Source: Alopecurus myosuroides (lineage: Eukaryota; Streptophyta; Magnoliopsida; Poales; Poaceae). From it: a stretch of DNA of 64,000 nucleotides. The translations under genes were made by a program, and so were the position numbers. The stretch is taken from contig JAPCYS010001516.1 of NCBI GenBank assembly GCA_028641055.1, positions 124,001-188,000 on the forward strand, read 5' to 3'. Shown here in pieces: positions 32,180-44,632 of this stretch; positions within the stretch are counted from its first letter, which is position 1, and each line of letters starts with the position of its first letter. Under the pieces are notes generated by a model. That model was not told where the DNA came from, ran no database searches, and saw only the letters and a list, made by a program, of their open reading frames with translations.

Positions 32180-33885
32180 ATGGCATCCTCCCCATCCTTG
32201 TCACCGGGCGCTAGCCTCGACGACCCCACACGCGTCCGATATCTTCGCACCAGCACCGACGAGAGCGACGGCGACGACAAAGCCTGGCCCTCGCGGGTCG
32301 CCTCACGGTCGCGGGTGTGCACCCAAGAAAGCCTGAGGGCCATCTGTAGGAAGTACTCCATCCCCGACGACTTCACCCCAGTTCTCGCCGGCGACCGGTC
32401 CCCGCGCGCGCCGCCACCGCCCGGATCCGTCTGCGTGTACGTCGACGCGCTTGAGGCCGGGATGCGCCTGCCGCTCCACCCGCTCTACGGCATGGTGCTC
32501 AGCCACTTCGGGATCGCCCCGGGCCAGCTCACGCCCAATGGGTGGCGCGCCCTGGCCGGATTCGTCGTGCTCTCCCACTTCACCGGCGTCCCGCCGTCGC
32601 TGGCTGTGTTCCGGCACTTCTTCTCGCTGTGCACGTTCCAGCACAAGCTCTACTCCTTCCGCGGAAAGGAAGCCGCCGGCTTGCTCTTCCGCCAGCTGAC
32701 CGTCAAGAATGAGGGGTGGAAGAAGGAATTTTTCTTCCTATCGTCGTCGGCGCCGTGGCCGTGTCCGGTGCACTGGGGGGTGCATTTCAGGTCCGCCAAG
32801 TTAGATCCGGTGCTCACAAGCGCGGAGAAGGTAGTGGCGGCTAACCTGCTGCGCGCTCGAGGCGGCTCCCCGATTGATCTCAGGAAGTATCTCAACGAGA
32901 GTAGCATGGCCGCGGCCAGGATCATCGGGGAACCATCTCCGCCGCCAAGTCCTCAAGGTGGATTTTCCAGCATTGTGGAACAACTCAGTCTTGTACTCTT
33001 GTACTGTACTTTTATTCGTGATTTGACCGATTTTTGTGTGGTAGGGATGGGCGCGCCTGCTCATGAGATCACCATGGAGGATATCCGGGCAGAGAAGGCA
33101 GCCGAGGCCGCCGCTGCGCGGGTGTCGGCGGGGACGGTGGCAGTGAAGTGCGAGCCGGTGCGGGACTACGATGCGCCGTCGTTTGGGAAGAAGAGGAAGC
33201 TGTCGGAGGAGCACGCGTTCGGTGAGAGCTCGTCGCTAGGCCCCTCTTGCCCGCCGGGCTTTTCCACCCTTAAGGCGCCATCGTCGACCAGCCAGCATCG
33301 CGACGGAGACACGAGCGACTGGAAGGCGGCGAGGCAGCTTCTGCAGGGCATCGTGCCGCCCTGGCGGGAGCGCGAGCTCGCGGCGTCGAAGCCGGCCGAC
33401 GTCGTCGCCTCAAGCTACAAGTCAGTGCTCCAGGTGAATTACGGTTTGCGCACAGATTGCAGAGATCCTATCAAAAAAAAATGTGGTGCCTTTATGCGTG
33501 GTTTTGTTGTTCCGGATTAATCGACATGCATGGTGGGCAATTGCGCAATTTGTGGCAGGCGGCGAACGAGGTGGCCTTCTCGCTGGGCTACGCTCGGGAG
33601 CTGGAGAAGAAGCTGAGGGCGAGCGAGCGCGAGGCCGACGCGCTGCGTGCGGAGCTCCGCCAGGCGAAGGCCGAGCTCGCCGAGACCAAGACGAACGCGG
33701 AGATGGCCAGGACGGCGGAGCGGGCATTCTCAGAGTCCAGCAGGGTTCACGCGCGCGCACTGGCGGAGCGGGAGCTGCGGGGGTACGAGCGCGGCATGGA
33801 CGACATGAAGCGCGCCGCGCTGCGCCGCTACCCGCACCTCGACCCGGCGCGGCTAGTCGTGCCGCTCCACATGCCTACTCATTAG
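32180..33885 (+). CDS. Three-exon gene, 'putative gypsy type transposon' domain protein, 497 aa
   Basis: Exons 32180-32957, 33045-33433 and 33559-33885 join in frame across GT-AG introns of 87 and 125 bp. ATG at 32180 (CCACCATGG) has a better context than the in-frame ATG at 32093. Residues about 45-180 hold the domain: RYSI-like helix, SVCVYVDAL, HPLYGMVLSHFGI, LTPNGWRAL, VVLSHFTGVPPSLAVFRHFF. This matches the T1 antisense protein. Exon 2 has a nuclear-localisation-like GKKRKL and a serine/proline-rich stretch. Exon 3 is a long coiled coil ending RRYPHLDPARLVVPL, comparable to FPKLDPAK in T2. No LTR, primer site or pol surrounds it. It is intact and unusually GC-rich. Role unknown; it may be a domesticated or ancestral cellular relative of the retrotransposon gene. 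Confidence 0.75.
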
Positions 33886-34116
33886 CATGCGCGGTGGGGG
33901 CGTGATGCCATGCCGTCCGACGCGGCGACGCCCACGCTTCTCTCCGTCGAATGCTGCTAAGCTTTCTCTTCAGATTTTTGGGCCTGGCAATGGATATCAT
34001 CTTCTGCGTTTCATTAGATGAGTCTTTAAATTGAATGTTACCAAAACTATGTGTGGTGAGTATGCTCAAAAGATAATCCATGGTGATTCTGACCTTGTGT
34101 GCCTCTCTCTATATAT
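33886..34116 (+). other. Likely 3' untranslated region of the 497-aa gene
   Basis: No coding sequence. I see no clear AATAAA signal, though AT-rich stretches around 34020-34060 could serve. The retroposon at 34133 lies just beyond. Confidence 0.35.
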
Positions 34117-34215
34117 ATGTATGATAGCATTACACTGTAAATACTTCCCCCTGCTTAATCAATGAATGCCAACAGTTGTTGGATCTTTCAAAAAAAAAAA
34201 TGTATGATAGCATTA
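34117..34215 (+). mobile_element. Short poly(A) retroposon with 16-bp target duplication
   Basis: A 67-bp insert (34133-34199) ends in about ten A residues. It is flanked by the perfect direct repeat ATGTATGATAGCATTA (34117-34132 and 34200-34215). This is the signature of LINE-driven insertion: a 5'-truncated LINE or a SINE tail. Confidence 0.8.
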
Positions 34216-35541
34216 GGCGTGGTAATCTCAACTGCAAACGAACTGGAGAACTACCTGACAACCAAGCCAGAATGCTTAAACACGAGAAACACATAGTGTA
34301 ACACCTCGGCCCTCGATCGCCGCTGATCAACGTTGGAAAATGGTGTCCGCCCCCATTTCTTTGAGGAGAATTCGGATTTTTCTTTTGAGACAATAAGGAG
34401 AATTCGGATGGAGCACAAAATCCTGGCCAGTTTTGGGCTGATTCGTCTAGTTGGGCCAATCCTTTGCCTGATAGCTTTCTTACTATCCGCAAGGTGGGGG
34501 AGGCTAATTTCGTCTTTGGGCCAGGCGCGCAAGTGGAATGCTCCGACCTTGAACGAATGTATGGAATGATATCGGCCCCAAGGTCCAGTCGATATCTTTT
34601 AAGACAATATAAAGATATTTGGAGCATCTTCGCCGCGCTCTCAAATGTAATTTTTTTTTTTGCTATCTCAAACGTATAATTTTTTTATAAGAAGAATATA
34701 TTAATATCATGAAGATACAAATTACACCCAGGCTCTTCTCTAATAAAGATGCACTCAACCAAGAATAAAATAAAAAGGAAAAAATAAAAGCAAAAATCCA
34801 GTCGAGCGATGAAACATTTGAAGTAACAACACTCTAACCACCACCATAAAAAAACACCCGGACCGCAAAAGAGCTTCTCCAAAATCGACACCTCCAAGAA
34901 GAAAATAATGTATGTACAAGCGTTGTCGTCGCCCGATCAAGAATCTTGAGTTTTCACCCTCGAGAAAGACCGGAATCCCAAAATAATGTCTTTAGCAAGT
35001 CAATTGCCATGTACAACCAATAAATTCCAAAACTTGGTCTTCCATCCCGAAAATCATGGCTCGATACTTGAGATGCACCACGAGAATGTTGCCCATGTGT
35101 TGCCGTCCCCTCCTTCCACGGTCGTGCTGCAAGTCCTCCACACCCGAAGCAAAGAAAAATATGTGCCACTGCCACAAGTCTTCATCGCACCGAAAACTCC
35201 ACTTCGCCATCACAAGCCTCCAATCGAAGCCACCATGACTTTTTTCACCACTGTCAGTGCCATGGAAATCTATTTAGACATGTCCCATGACATCGACAAG
35301 AGAGCGAAACTTCGCGCCTCACCATCATGAAGGCTCTCTGGCCGAAGATAAGGGAGGGCATGACCGAATGAATTCTAATCTATATATCCAGTGGCGTCAT
35401 GCTCCAAACAATGTTGGCAGAAAAATCATGTAGGTCAGCATTAAGCAGATCGATGATTTGGCACTCGAAAAATAGCAGTACCAACCACCTTTATTAAATT
35501 TGAGCCAGTAGACCCCACGCCACCAGAAGGCTGCAAAAGGG
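34216..35541. other. Gene-free region with probable retroposon remnant
   Basis: No convincing gene. At 34680 a T-run followed by ATAAGAAGAATATATTAATA looks like the poly(A) end of an old minus-strand retroposon extending right to perhaps 35390, but I cannot define its other end. Open frames are short and lack domains. Confidence 0.35.
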
Positions 35542-37895
35542 TGAAAGAGCATGGTCCCCATGTGTGGTTTTGGTAATTGATGACAATCACTATGGACTAA
35601 CGGTTGCATTGAGCTATACTTGTAGAGTTTGTCCATAGGCAATGCTTGATGTGCATGTGTTGAATTCAAGATGATCAAGTGGTGACCAAGGTGTTGTTCA
35701 TGTGAATATCCCAACTTTGGTCATGAGAGAGTTGAGCATATTGCAAGTATGTCTTGAAGAATAATATTGTGTGAACATTCATCTTTACCTTCAAGACATC
35801 ATTATTATGAAGAGAGAAGAAAAGATATAAGGTTGATCAAGGCAAAGTGCTAAGCGATGGTTAATATTGATCAACTCACAAAGGTAGAAGATGTACCACG
35901 TGGGATCATGGGATGGTAAGTAATTGTTCATATAGCTTCGTGTTCTAACCCATTATATGTGTGCGTGGTATATCTATGTGGGGTTAGGCATGTTTTCATG
36001 GGCTTGCATCAAAAGGAATATTTCATATATTCCATGGTGGATTACGTCAGTTTGTGGCCGTCATCAAGTTTGAGAAGTGCAAGTTCAAGGGGAGCATGTC
36101 GAAGAGATCACATGCTTAGTGCTTGCCACCCTTTTGGATATAGTGGCGTATGGGGGAGCAATCTCTATGACTTCACCGAGCAAAGCGAAATCATGAAAGA
36201 TGTTCCATCTTGAGGAGGTCAAGATCTCCATTATCTAGCTCAAGTGGAATTTTCAAGGCAAAGGTTTGATCTTGATAGGTTTTCTATTTTACCGATCTCA
36301 TAGCATTATTTGGGAGACCGGGTTATAGGATAGATAACCGTACTATCAAGAGGGGCTCTCATATTAGCAACTTGATCGCATCATTCGGAGAGAGATCAAA
36401 CCTTTGCATAATTTGCATAATATTTCTTGGTTCTTATTTGCGTTTTCTCCATGTGTGGTTGTAGAACTTTTAATGGGATTCAATACAAGCTCAAGTTCAT
36501 CAAAAACGGGTTTTGCATGAAAAACTTATTGGATTTTTTATATTGGAGGTTTTAGCGGTTGTTCCTTGATAGAGAGGTAAAACCTTTCATAATTTGGTTT
36601 TATCCTACAATGATGGACTATGATGTTTTTTTGAATAATCTTGTTGTTCTAGTTGTCACGATTTCAACGAGCCAAAGATCATCGAAAACAGAGTACATAT
36701 GCAAAAGATATCGCGTTTTTTTAGTGTAAATGCTTTTCTGAAAACTAGGAGGCTGGCCTAGGCCAGGCTGAGGCTCCCTAGGCTAGGCGGGTTTGTTAGG
36801 TGGCCGGCTTGGAGGCCGGCTAGACCGGCCTGGGAGGCCGAGGATGCGCAGAATGCCCCCAACGGGATGATTTTGGGGGCCTATATAAGGGGTCTTCTTC
36901 CCCAACGGTTCCCCACCTTTTTAGCAAGTTTCCCCCCACCATTGTTGACTTCTTCGAGCTTTCTTTCTCTCTATTCCTCTAAGATTATTTCTCCCAATTA
37001 GTGGGAAAAGAGAGATAGGAGATCTAGATTTACTATTCCACCAATCCATCTCTCCTCTTAGTGAGGGGAAGTCTTTGGATCTAGATCTGTGGATTCATTT
37101 GTTGAGTTGTTCCTCTTTCTTCCTCTCTTCTCCCCCATAGCATTTCTTGCTTTGGTGGGATTTGAGAGAGAATAATTTGAGCACTTCTTGTGTTCTTGAC
37201 ATTGCATAGGTTGCATCGCTTTGAGTTCTCTACGAGGATTCGTTCGAGTGAAATGTTGAGAAGCTTGTTACTCTTGTGTTCTTGGAGTGCCTTGAGCTTG
37301 TCCTCTTGGGTACTTGGAGTGACCTAGATGGTTGATTGTTGCCTCGGAGCCTTGGAAGCTTTTTAGGCCTTGTTCCTATCTTGGAGTTTTGGTAGCTCGT
37401 GGGATATTGATGGGAGCCTCCAATTGAGTTGTGGAGATTGCCCCAACCTTGTACGGGATCAGTGACCGCCCTCAAAGGTCCCCTAGTGGATAGTGACACT
37501 CTGCATTGGTGGAGGCACGAGGAGAATAAGGTGATCCATTGGGCGCTTGGAGTCATTGTGACTCCACACCTCTCCAACGGAGATTAGCTTCTATTGGGAA
37601 GTGAACTTTGGGATAAATCATCGTCTCCATGCGTCTTGGTTATTTCTATACCCGATCTCTTTTCTTATGCAATTTACTTTGTGATTGCCATCGAGCTTAC
37701 AGTAACATATCGTGGTATCACATAGTTTCTTGAATTATTTAGCATAACTTGTTGGTGCACATAGGTGAACCTAGTTTGTTTAGGTTTTGTCTTCATAAAT
37801 TAAATGCTAGTTTTATTCCGCATTTATAAAAGCCTCAACCGTAATTATTTTTAAATGCCTATTCACCCCCTCTAGGCGACATCCGTGTCCTTTCA
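35542..37895 (+). repeat. 5' LTR of the copia element
   Basis: 2354 bp from TGAAAGAGCATGG to GTGTCCTTTCA. The start was set by the TGAAAG/CTTTCA terminal symmetry. Upstream of the TATA box is a GC-rich block (about 36745-36850) with many GGCC and GCCGGC palindromes. Frames within it are not genes. Confidence 0.8.
36882..36889 (+). promoter_or_regulatory. TATA box of the copia LTR
   Basis: CCTATATAAGGGG is a strong TATA box about 1.34 kb into the LTR, after the GGCC-rich block. It would mark the U3/R boundary. Confidence 0.65.
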
Positions 37896-37897
37896 AT

Positions 37898-37909
37898 TGG
37901 TATCAGAGC
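37898..37909 (+). other. Primer binding site of the copia element
   Basis: TGGTATCAGAGC lies two bases after the LTR end and is the classical initiator-tRNA-Met primer site of Ty1/copia elements. Confidence 0.92.
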
Positions 37910-37968
37910 GGGTTCTCTCTTTATAGGGCTTCACCGCCTAGAGAATAAGGATTCCTCTTAGGGGATTA

Positions 37969-40020
37969 GTGCATAACGACACCTTTATATTCTATGGACC
38001 AAATTATGATGCTTGGAAAATTAGTATGCTTAATATTTTTAAGTACACGGGTCCAAATATAGAGAAAATTGTTGATATGGGGTTTTCTTCTCCAAAGGGC
38101 ATAGATTGTTCTTTAGAGGATGACAAAAACTTATATATCAATTCTCAATCTACTAATGTGTTCTTCAAATATGTGAGATTTGTACTTCTTGAGTCAATAA
38201 TGCCATTTTGGAAAGCTCATGAGATATAGACCAAGCTTCAAGATAAATATGTTGTGTCCAATAATTGTGGGAATGATTATTCTCCCTCCACCTACGGGCG
38301 AGATGAGTTCTGAACTTCTTCTACTTCACCAACATGTGGCAAGCCACAACATAATGATATGGTGAGCAGTGAAAAATACTGCAATCTTGATAGTGAGCTT
38401 ATTGTTGATGAATATTCATTTCTATCTTATTGCAATACTTTGTATAAATACTTAAACACGTCTAGCACCCAAAACATGCTTGTGTTGATATTCCATGCAT
38501 ATCATGTAGAAATTCCTTGACTAAATCTTATGATGATATGCTTGATACACCGTGTTGCCATAATAAAAATGGTTGTATTTCCTCTAGTCCTTGTGTTACT
38601 AACCATGTAGAAGAAACTCAAGATTCCATGGAACAAGATGTGGAATCAAGTGGTGCTTCAAGTAATGGTTCATCATTATCTACCATATCTCACTTATGCC
38701 TTATGGCTAAAGGTTCAAAGGCATCTCCTACTTTGAACACCAATGTATCTAGTGATTATGATGATGATGACTATGACGATGATAACGAAAATGATTCGTT
38801 AATGGAGAAAAGTAAAATGATTCACAATATCCTTTACGAGGATAAAGATGCTTGTGCCAATTTCCTAGAAATCATTAGAGCATTTGATAGACGCAATATC
38901 ACCATTAAGGATTTGGAAGCATGCATTGACGAGTGTTATAGCCGCGAGCGTGATTATGCCAATGAAATTGCAAAACTAGAGGAAACTCTTGTAGAAGAAC
39001 AAACCACCAATTAATCTCTTGAAGAGACTTTTACTCTAGAGTTATCAAAAGTAAAGGAATCTCATGATAGAAGTCTTTAGGTGGTTACTTGTCTTAAAAC
39101 TAAACATGATGACCTAAAAGTTGCGCATGCTCAACTTAAAGCTTCATATTCGAAAGAGGTTGCCAAGTTGCCTTCTCATATTGCTAGTAATAATGATGCT
39201 TGTGCTACTAACTCTATTTCTTGTGAAGCATCTACATTGAAGGAGAATGTTGAGCTAAGGGATCAACTTGAGTTGTGTGAAGCATCTACATTGAAGGAGA
39301 ATGTTGAGCTAAGGGATCAACTTGAGTTGCTAACTAGAAATTATGGGAAATTGGAAGAATGTCATGAAAATCTCTCAAGATCTCATGAGGATCTTTTATT
39401 CTCACGTGATAAACTAAAGTTAGCTCATGAGGCTATTATTACGAAGGTGATATTTTGTTAGCCCCATGTGGACATTAGCACAAATTCTACTCAAAATTCT
39501 ATTTTGCCTCGTGCTAGTCCTAGTAATTCCTCCACTCACAGTACTGCTACATCTTGTGATGAATTACTTTCCATGCCTTGTTGCTCTAACTATGAATCAT
39601 CTACGTCCTCTAGTTGTGTTGTCACTAACCATGTAGAGGAAATAAAAGATCTCAAGGCCCAAGTCACTTCCTCGAAGAAATATTTGGAAAAGCGTCATCG
39701 GAAGTCCACATTGAAAATATGTTGAGTGTGCAAAGATTGCCAAATGACAAGAGTGGACTTGGATTCAAATACAACAATGACAAGAAGTCCAATAAGAAGA
39801 ATAAGTACAAGATCAACAACAACAAGGGCCAAGAACAAGTCAAGAATTCAGCCAAGATTGTTTCTTTCAAGTTCAAGGTTGAAGGGAACCATGTTAGAGC
39901 TTTCCCTTTGTAGAAGAAGTATATTAGTAAGAAGCAACAAGGGAAATTTCAATCTCATGCTCAACCTCAAGTTGATAAATCAACTAATAATAAAGTAGGA
40001 AGCCAATGTTGCTACTTATG
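37969..40020 (+). pseudogene. Degraded copia gag
   Basis: The frame at 37969-38229 contains FYGPNYDAWKISMLN, the start of the copia gag domain. Further open stretches (38517-39014, 39081-39461, 39468-39725 and onward) are rich in serine, aspartate and lysine, with coiled-coil character, and are separated by in-frame stops. A 54-bp tandem duplication at about 39222-39329 repeats EASTLKENVELRDQLEL. No clear zinc knuckle is visible before the break at 40025. The protein would form the particle; this copy cannot. Confidence 0.6.
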
Positions 40021-40025
40021 CCGTG

Positions 40026-41643
40026 TGATAACATGAGAACACACGTTCATTGGGAGAGCCCTAGAGGAAGGTATGAAGAGTGCATCGGCAAGTTTTCCCT
40101 CAGTAAGAAACCAAGGTTTAATCCACCAGTAGGAGAAATAAATCACTTCTGAAGGTTTTTGATAGCTGACATTAGCAGGGCACACTACTAGGCTCAGTAG
40201 CAACACGGAAGCTGCACACAACACAACCAAGATACTTTGCCCCAACGAAACAGTGAGGTTGTCAATCTCATCGGTTTTGCTAACACAAAGGATTAGACGT
40301 ATAGTATGGAAAATGGTACTTGTTTGCAGTGAAAGAAATGAGAACAATGATTGCAGTAAAAGGAACAGTGCTTGCAGTGGTTGTATTATCAGTGTAAAAG
40401 AATGGACCGGGGTCCACAGTTCACTAGTGGTGTCTCTCCATAAAAGATAGATAACATGCTGGGTAAACAAATTACAGCTAGGAATTGACAGAAATAAAGG
40501 TTGCACCGTAGTGCATATGCAAGACATGATGATTACTACGAGATTCATGCGGGCATTACAACATGATACATAGACCGTAATCCAACTGCATCTATGACTA
40601 ATAATCCACCCTCAGAACGTAATCCAAGTAGACTTCGGGTATTAAGTTGCAAGCAATAGATTATTGCATTAAGTAAAGTGCATAATGTAAACAATGAAAT
40701 TATCCTTAGGCAAAGCATTGCTGTTTTCTCCCTAATGGCAACAACACATCCCCCACCCGTCATGTTTCTGTCACTCGAGCACGGATGAAAAAGAGGCATG
40801 AACCCACTATCGAGCATAAATACTCCCTCTTGGAGTTACAAGCATCAACTTGGCCAGCGAATCTACTAGTAACGTAGAGCATGCAAGATCATAAATAACA
40901 TAAACATGATAGATTGATAATCAACTTGACATATCATTCAATATTCATCGGATTCCAGCAAACACAACATGTAGCATTACAGATAGATGATCTTGGTCAT
41001 GTTAGGTAGCTCACAATATCTACACATGGTGGCATAAAGAGGAGAAGATAACCATATAGCTACTTCTATGGAACCGTAGTCCAAAGATAAACTACTCACT
41101 CATCACTCCGGAGGCAGGCATGGTGATGTAGAGCCCTCGGGTGATGATTTCCCCTCCCGGAGGGTGCCGGGGAGCGCTTCAGAACCCTCGCGAATTAGGG
41201 TTGACAATGACAGCGACTATGGAACTTTTCGTGTATGGAGGCTCGGGTATTTAGGGTTTTCCTGAGAAGGAGTATAAATCGGCGAAAGGGCGATGTCGGT
41301 GGGTGGCCAGGGGACCCACACCACCTGGTGGTGCGACCAAGGGGGGCCTCGCCACCCTATGGTGTGGCTGCCTCAGGGCCCCCTCCAGGTCTCGTCTGGA
41401 CTCCGTGTACGTGACAGAAAAATAAGACCCTGTGATTTTGTTTTATAAAATTCCAAGAATATTTCCAGAATAACTTTTCTGAAACAAAAACAACAGAAAA
41501 CAGAACTGGCGCTGTGGCATCTTGTTAATAGGTTAGTCCAATGAAATCCATAAAAATGATGTATAGTGTATAGAAAACATGCAGCAATTGGCATGAAAAC
41601 ACCGTGGAACATAATAAATTATAGATACGTTTGAGACGTATCA
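40026..41643 (-). repeat. 3' LTR of element A
   Basis: 1618 bp; plus strand TGATAACATGAGAAC to GAGACGTATCA. The polypurine tract (AAGCTTGGGGATGT on the minus strand) adjoins at its right end. Open frames inside it are not genes. Confidence 0.85.
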
Positions 41644-44627
41644 AACATCCCCAAGCTTAGTTTTACTCGTCCTCGAGTAGGTAAAACGATAAAAACAAAA
41701 TAATTTCTAAGGTGACATGCTGCCAACATAATCTTGATCATCATATTTGTTAAAGCGTTTGTAAGATGAGATCATAGTACTCTTAATATAGGCATGATAG
41801 ATATAATTCTAAAAATGAAACTTAGCAACCATGTTGCAATATGAAAAGTAACACAAACAAAAGATCATGAATAATAATGCACTTTAAAGTTATATGTTTT
41901 TTTCGAGCATAAAGAAAACATAGCAAAGTGGTATTCCGTTTGTTCTTAAAAGTGAGAGCAAAACATAAATGCCAGGACACCTTCAAAGTTCAAGTGGTGA
42001 TTAGAAACAAATAATTTGAGAACAAGTAATAACATATCATGAATCAATCAATAATAATCTTTGGGACTGATGCACATTATACTCAGAATGACAATTATGC
42101 TCTCTTAATTGTGCATAAAGTTAGAAGATGAAGAATCAACATAAAAGTAAAAGAAAGGCCCTTCGTAGAGGGAAGCAGGGATTAACTCATGTGCTAGAGA
42201 TTTTTATTTTACTAAAATAGAGGTATTGATTTTTTTAGAGAGGTGTATGTTTATGTCAAAGAATGGCAAACATAAAATAGAGTATGTCACAAGTTAACTA
42301 GACTTTACAAGAGCGGCTCCCATTGAAGGGCGTCCTTTCTACTAGGGTCAGTAGATAATCCCTCTTCTCTTTTGTTTACACACTGATGAACTTTACTTAA
42401 CTGATAAATCAGGAGCAAAAAGAGTGAGGAGAATTTATAATAAGCAAGTTTGGGGCTGGGCACCCCGTTGCCAGCTCTTCTATCAATTGGATAAGAGGAT
42501 GTGCCACTAGTTTAGGTGTGTAAAGTCCAATAAAAAAGCGAGATAAAGATCTTTTACCTGTGTCCTTATGAGCTAAAACAGGGGCACAAAACAGGTATAA
42601 TTTTGAAGGTTTTAAAGGTAACACATGAGAAATTTACTTTAGAGTGGCGGTTAAATACCACATATAGGTAGGTATGTTGGAAACATTTGGCAAACTTTGG
42701 TTTTTGGGAGTTGGATGCACGAGTAGAGCTCATACTCAATATAGATGGAGGCTAGCAAAAGACTGGGAGCGACAAATTAAGAGAGCAATAATGGCCATCA
42801 TCATGCATAGCGACAAAAACATTATTAATCAAAGCGTAAATGGTATTACAAGACAAAAACTAAATGATCATAGAGGCTAGAGGTGTCTGGTTTGTATTCA
42901 TAACATGTTGTAAGCATGGGCCAAGTCAACCAAATAAAAAATTCCAAGGAGAATACCATAATATTATGCTTCAATATGATAAAAACAACTCATTCTTTCA
43001 ATGACACATTAAGCACTCTCAGATATTCAAGACAAGTCATGCTACATAAATAACTAATAAGCATAGAATTAAAATAATACCCAACATGACATGATAAAGT
43101 CTAGCCACAGTCTAAACAAGCTTCTTTTTTTGCACCGTTATAAGCATAAAAATATTTTATTGATTTCCAACACCATCAATTTATTTAAACAAAAACTGTC
43201 CAAATGATTTATCAATGAAACAAGAGAGTACTACTACTCTACAAGAATTAACAGCTCTGAATAAGGGATGCCTGAAAAATATGAGCTAAAAGGAGTTGCA
43301 GTAGCTAGATAAAAAAAAATTAAGAATATGAGTACGATAAATGAAGAATACGGGTATTCATATGAAAGAGCGAAGCGTGTCTCTCTCCCACACAAGAATG
43401 CTAGGATCAACCCAACTTTATTGCAGCAAGGAAAATATAAATAAAAGATAACAAACGCTCCAAGTAAAGTGCATATGATGTGACCGAATAAAAATATAGT
43501 TTCATTAGAAGTGACCTGATAAGTTGCTGATGAAGAGGGGGGTGTATTGGGCATCCCCAAGCTTAGACGCTTGATTCTTCTTAGAATTTGCTGGGATGAA
43601 CCATGGGGGCATCCTCAAGCTTAGGCTTTTCACTCTTCTTGATCACATTATATCATCCTCTTCTCTTGACCCGTGAAAACTTCCTTCACACCAAACTCAA
43701 AGTAATTCCCATTAGAGGGTTAGTGCATAATCAAAAACTCACATGTTCTCCCTTTACACAAGCATTACTAGTACATTTTAAACTTTAGATACAGACACCG
43801 ATGTTTTATGGAGCAAACAAATCCACTCAACATAGTAAAAGAGAGAATGCAAAGTAAAAAAGGCAGAATCTGTCAAAACCAGAACAATCTGTAAAGAAGA
43901 ATTTGTTCGAGGCACTTACATTGCTCAGATCAGAAAACTCAGAACTAGAAAAGGTTTTCTAAATAGCTGAGGATCATGCACAAAAAAATTCAGATCGTTT
44001 CAATTTTTCTGTGAATTTATACGAATTAAACAGTGGACAGCAAAAATCTGTTGCTGTGCAGAAATCCAAATCTAGCATCAACCTTTCACTAGAGACATTA
44101 CTTGGCACAACAATTCAAAAAAGTTAATATACAAAGGAGTTTCTACAGAAGTAAACAACACCTTTACTAAAAGAAAAATGAATAAAACATTGCAAAAATA
44201 AAACATGGGTTATCTCCCAAGAGTGCTTTTCTTTAACGCCTTTCAACTAGGCACAAAAAGGAAGAAGATGCTCACATAAGAAATATGAACTAGAAAAAGA
44301 GAGCATCAAGAAGCAAGTGTAAAAAAATTAAGTCTAACCCCCTTCCTATTCATAGGAATCTTGTAAAGAAATAAATTAAAGAAGCTCAAACTAGAAATCA
44401 TGGGAAGGTAGAACAAGAGCAATTTCAAAACTTTCAACAAAAAGAGAGGTGTTTTAGTAACATAAAAATTCCTACAACCATATTTTCCTCTCTCATAATA
44501 ATTTTCAGTAGCATCATGAACAAACTCAACAACATAATTATCACATAAGGCATGTTTGTCATGGTCTAAAAGCACACAATTCATATCAAGCTCAAAAATA
44601 GTGGGATCAAAATTAAAAATAAAGACC
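41644..44627 (-). other. Internal region of element A, left part
   Basis: It is largely non-coding. The only candidate is a minus-strand frame at 44306-44584 (92 residues) with DHDKHALCDNYVVEFVHD and ERGKYG, which I take as a gag-region remnant of Athila-like elements. Stretches around 42060-42890 recur in element B, showing that A and B belong to one family. Confidence 0.5.
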
Positions 44628-44632
44628 TCTTG

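Larger units (their letters stand above)
35542..40025 (+). mobile_element. Ty1/copia retrotransposon, 5' part (SIRE/Maximus-like)
   Basis: A 5' LTR (35542-37895), an initiator-tRNA-Met primer site and degraded gag follow in order on the plus strand. Element A interrupts it at 40026; the rest, with pol, would lie right of the window. The TGAAAG...CTTTCA termini and a closing block with CACCCCCTCTAGG are shared with the solo LTR at 58520-59945. Confidence 0.8.

Noticed and set aside
32801..33214. Minus-strand frames over the 497-aa gene
   Set aside because: They are shadows in GC-rich coding sequence; the plus-strand frame has domain homology and splice sites.
34680..35390. Full-length minus-strand retroposon
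   Set aside because: Only a poly(T)-like start at the left is visible; no duplication or right border could be found.
40012..40548. Minus-strand frame of 178 codons with hydrophobic stretches
   Set aside because: It lies wholly in the 3' LTR of element A and recurs in broken form in the partner LTR, so it is LTR sequence.
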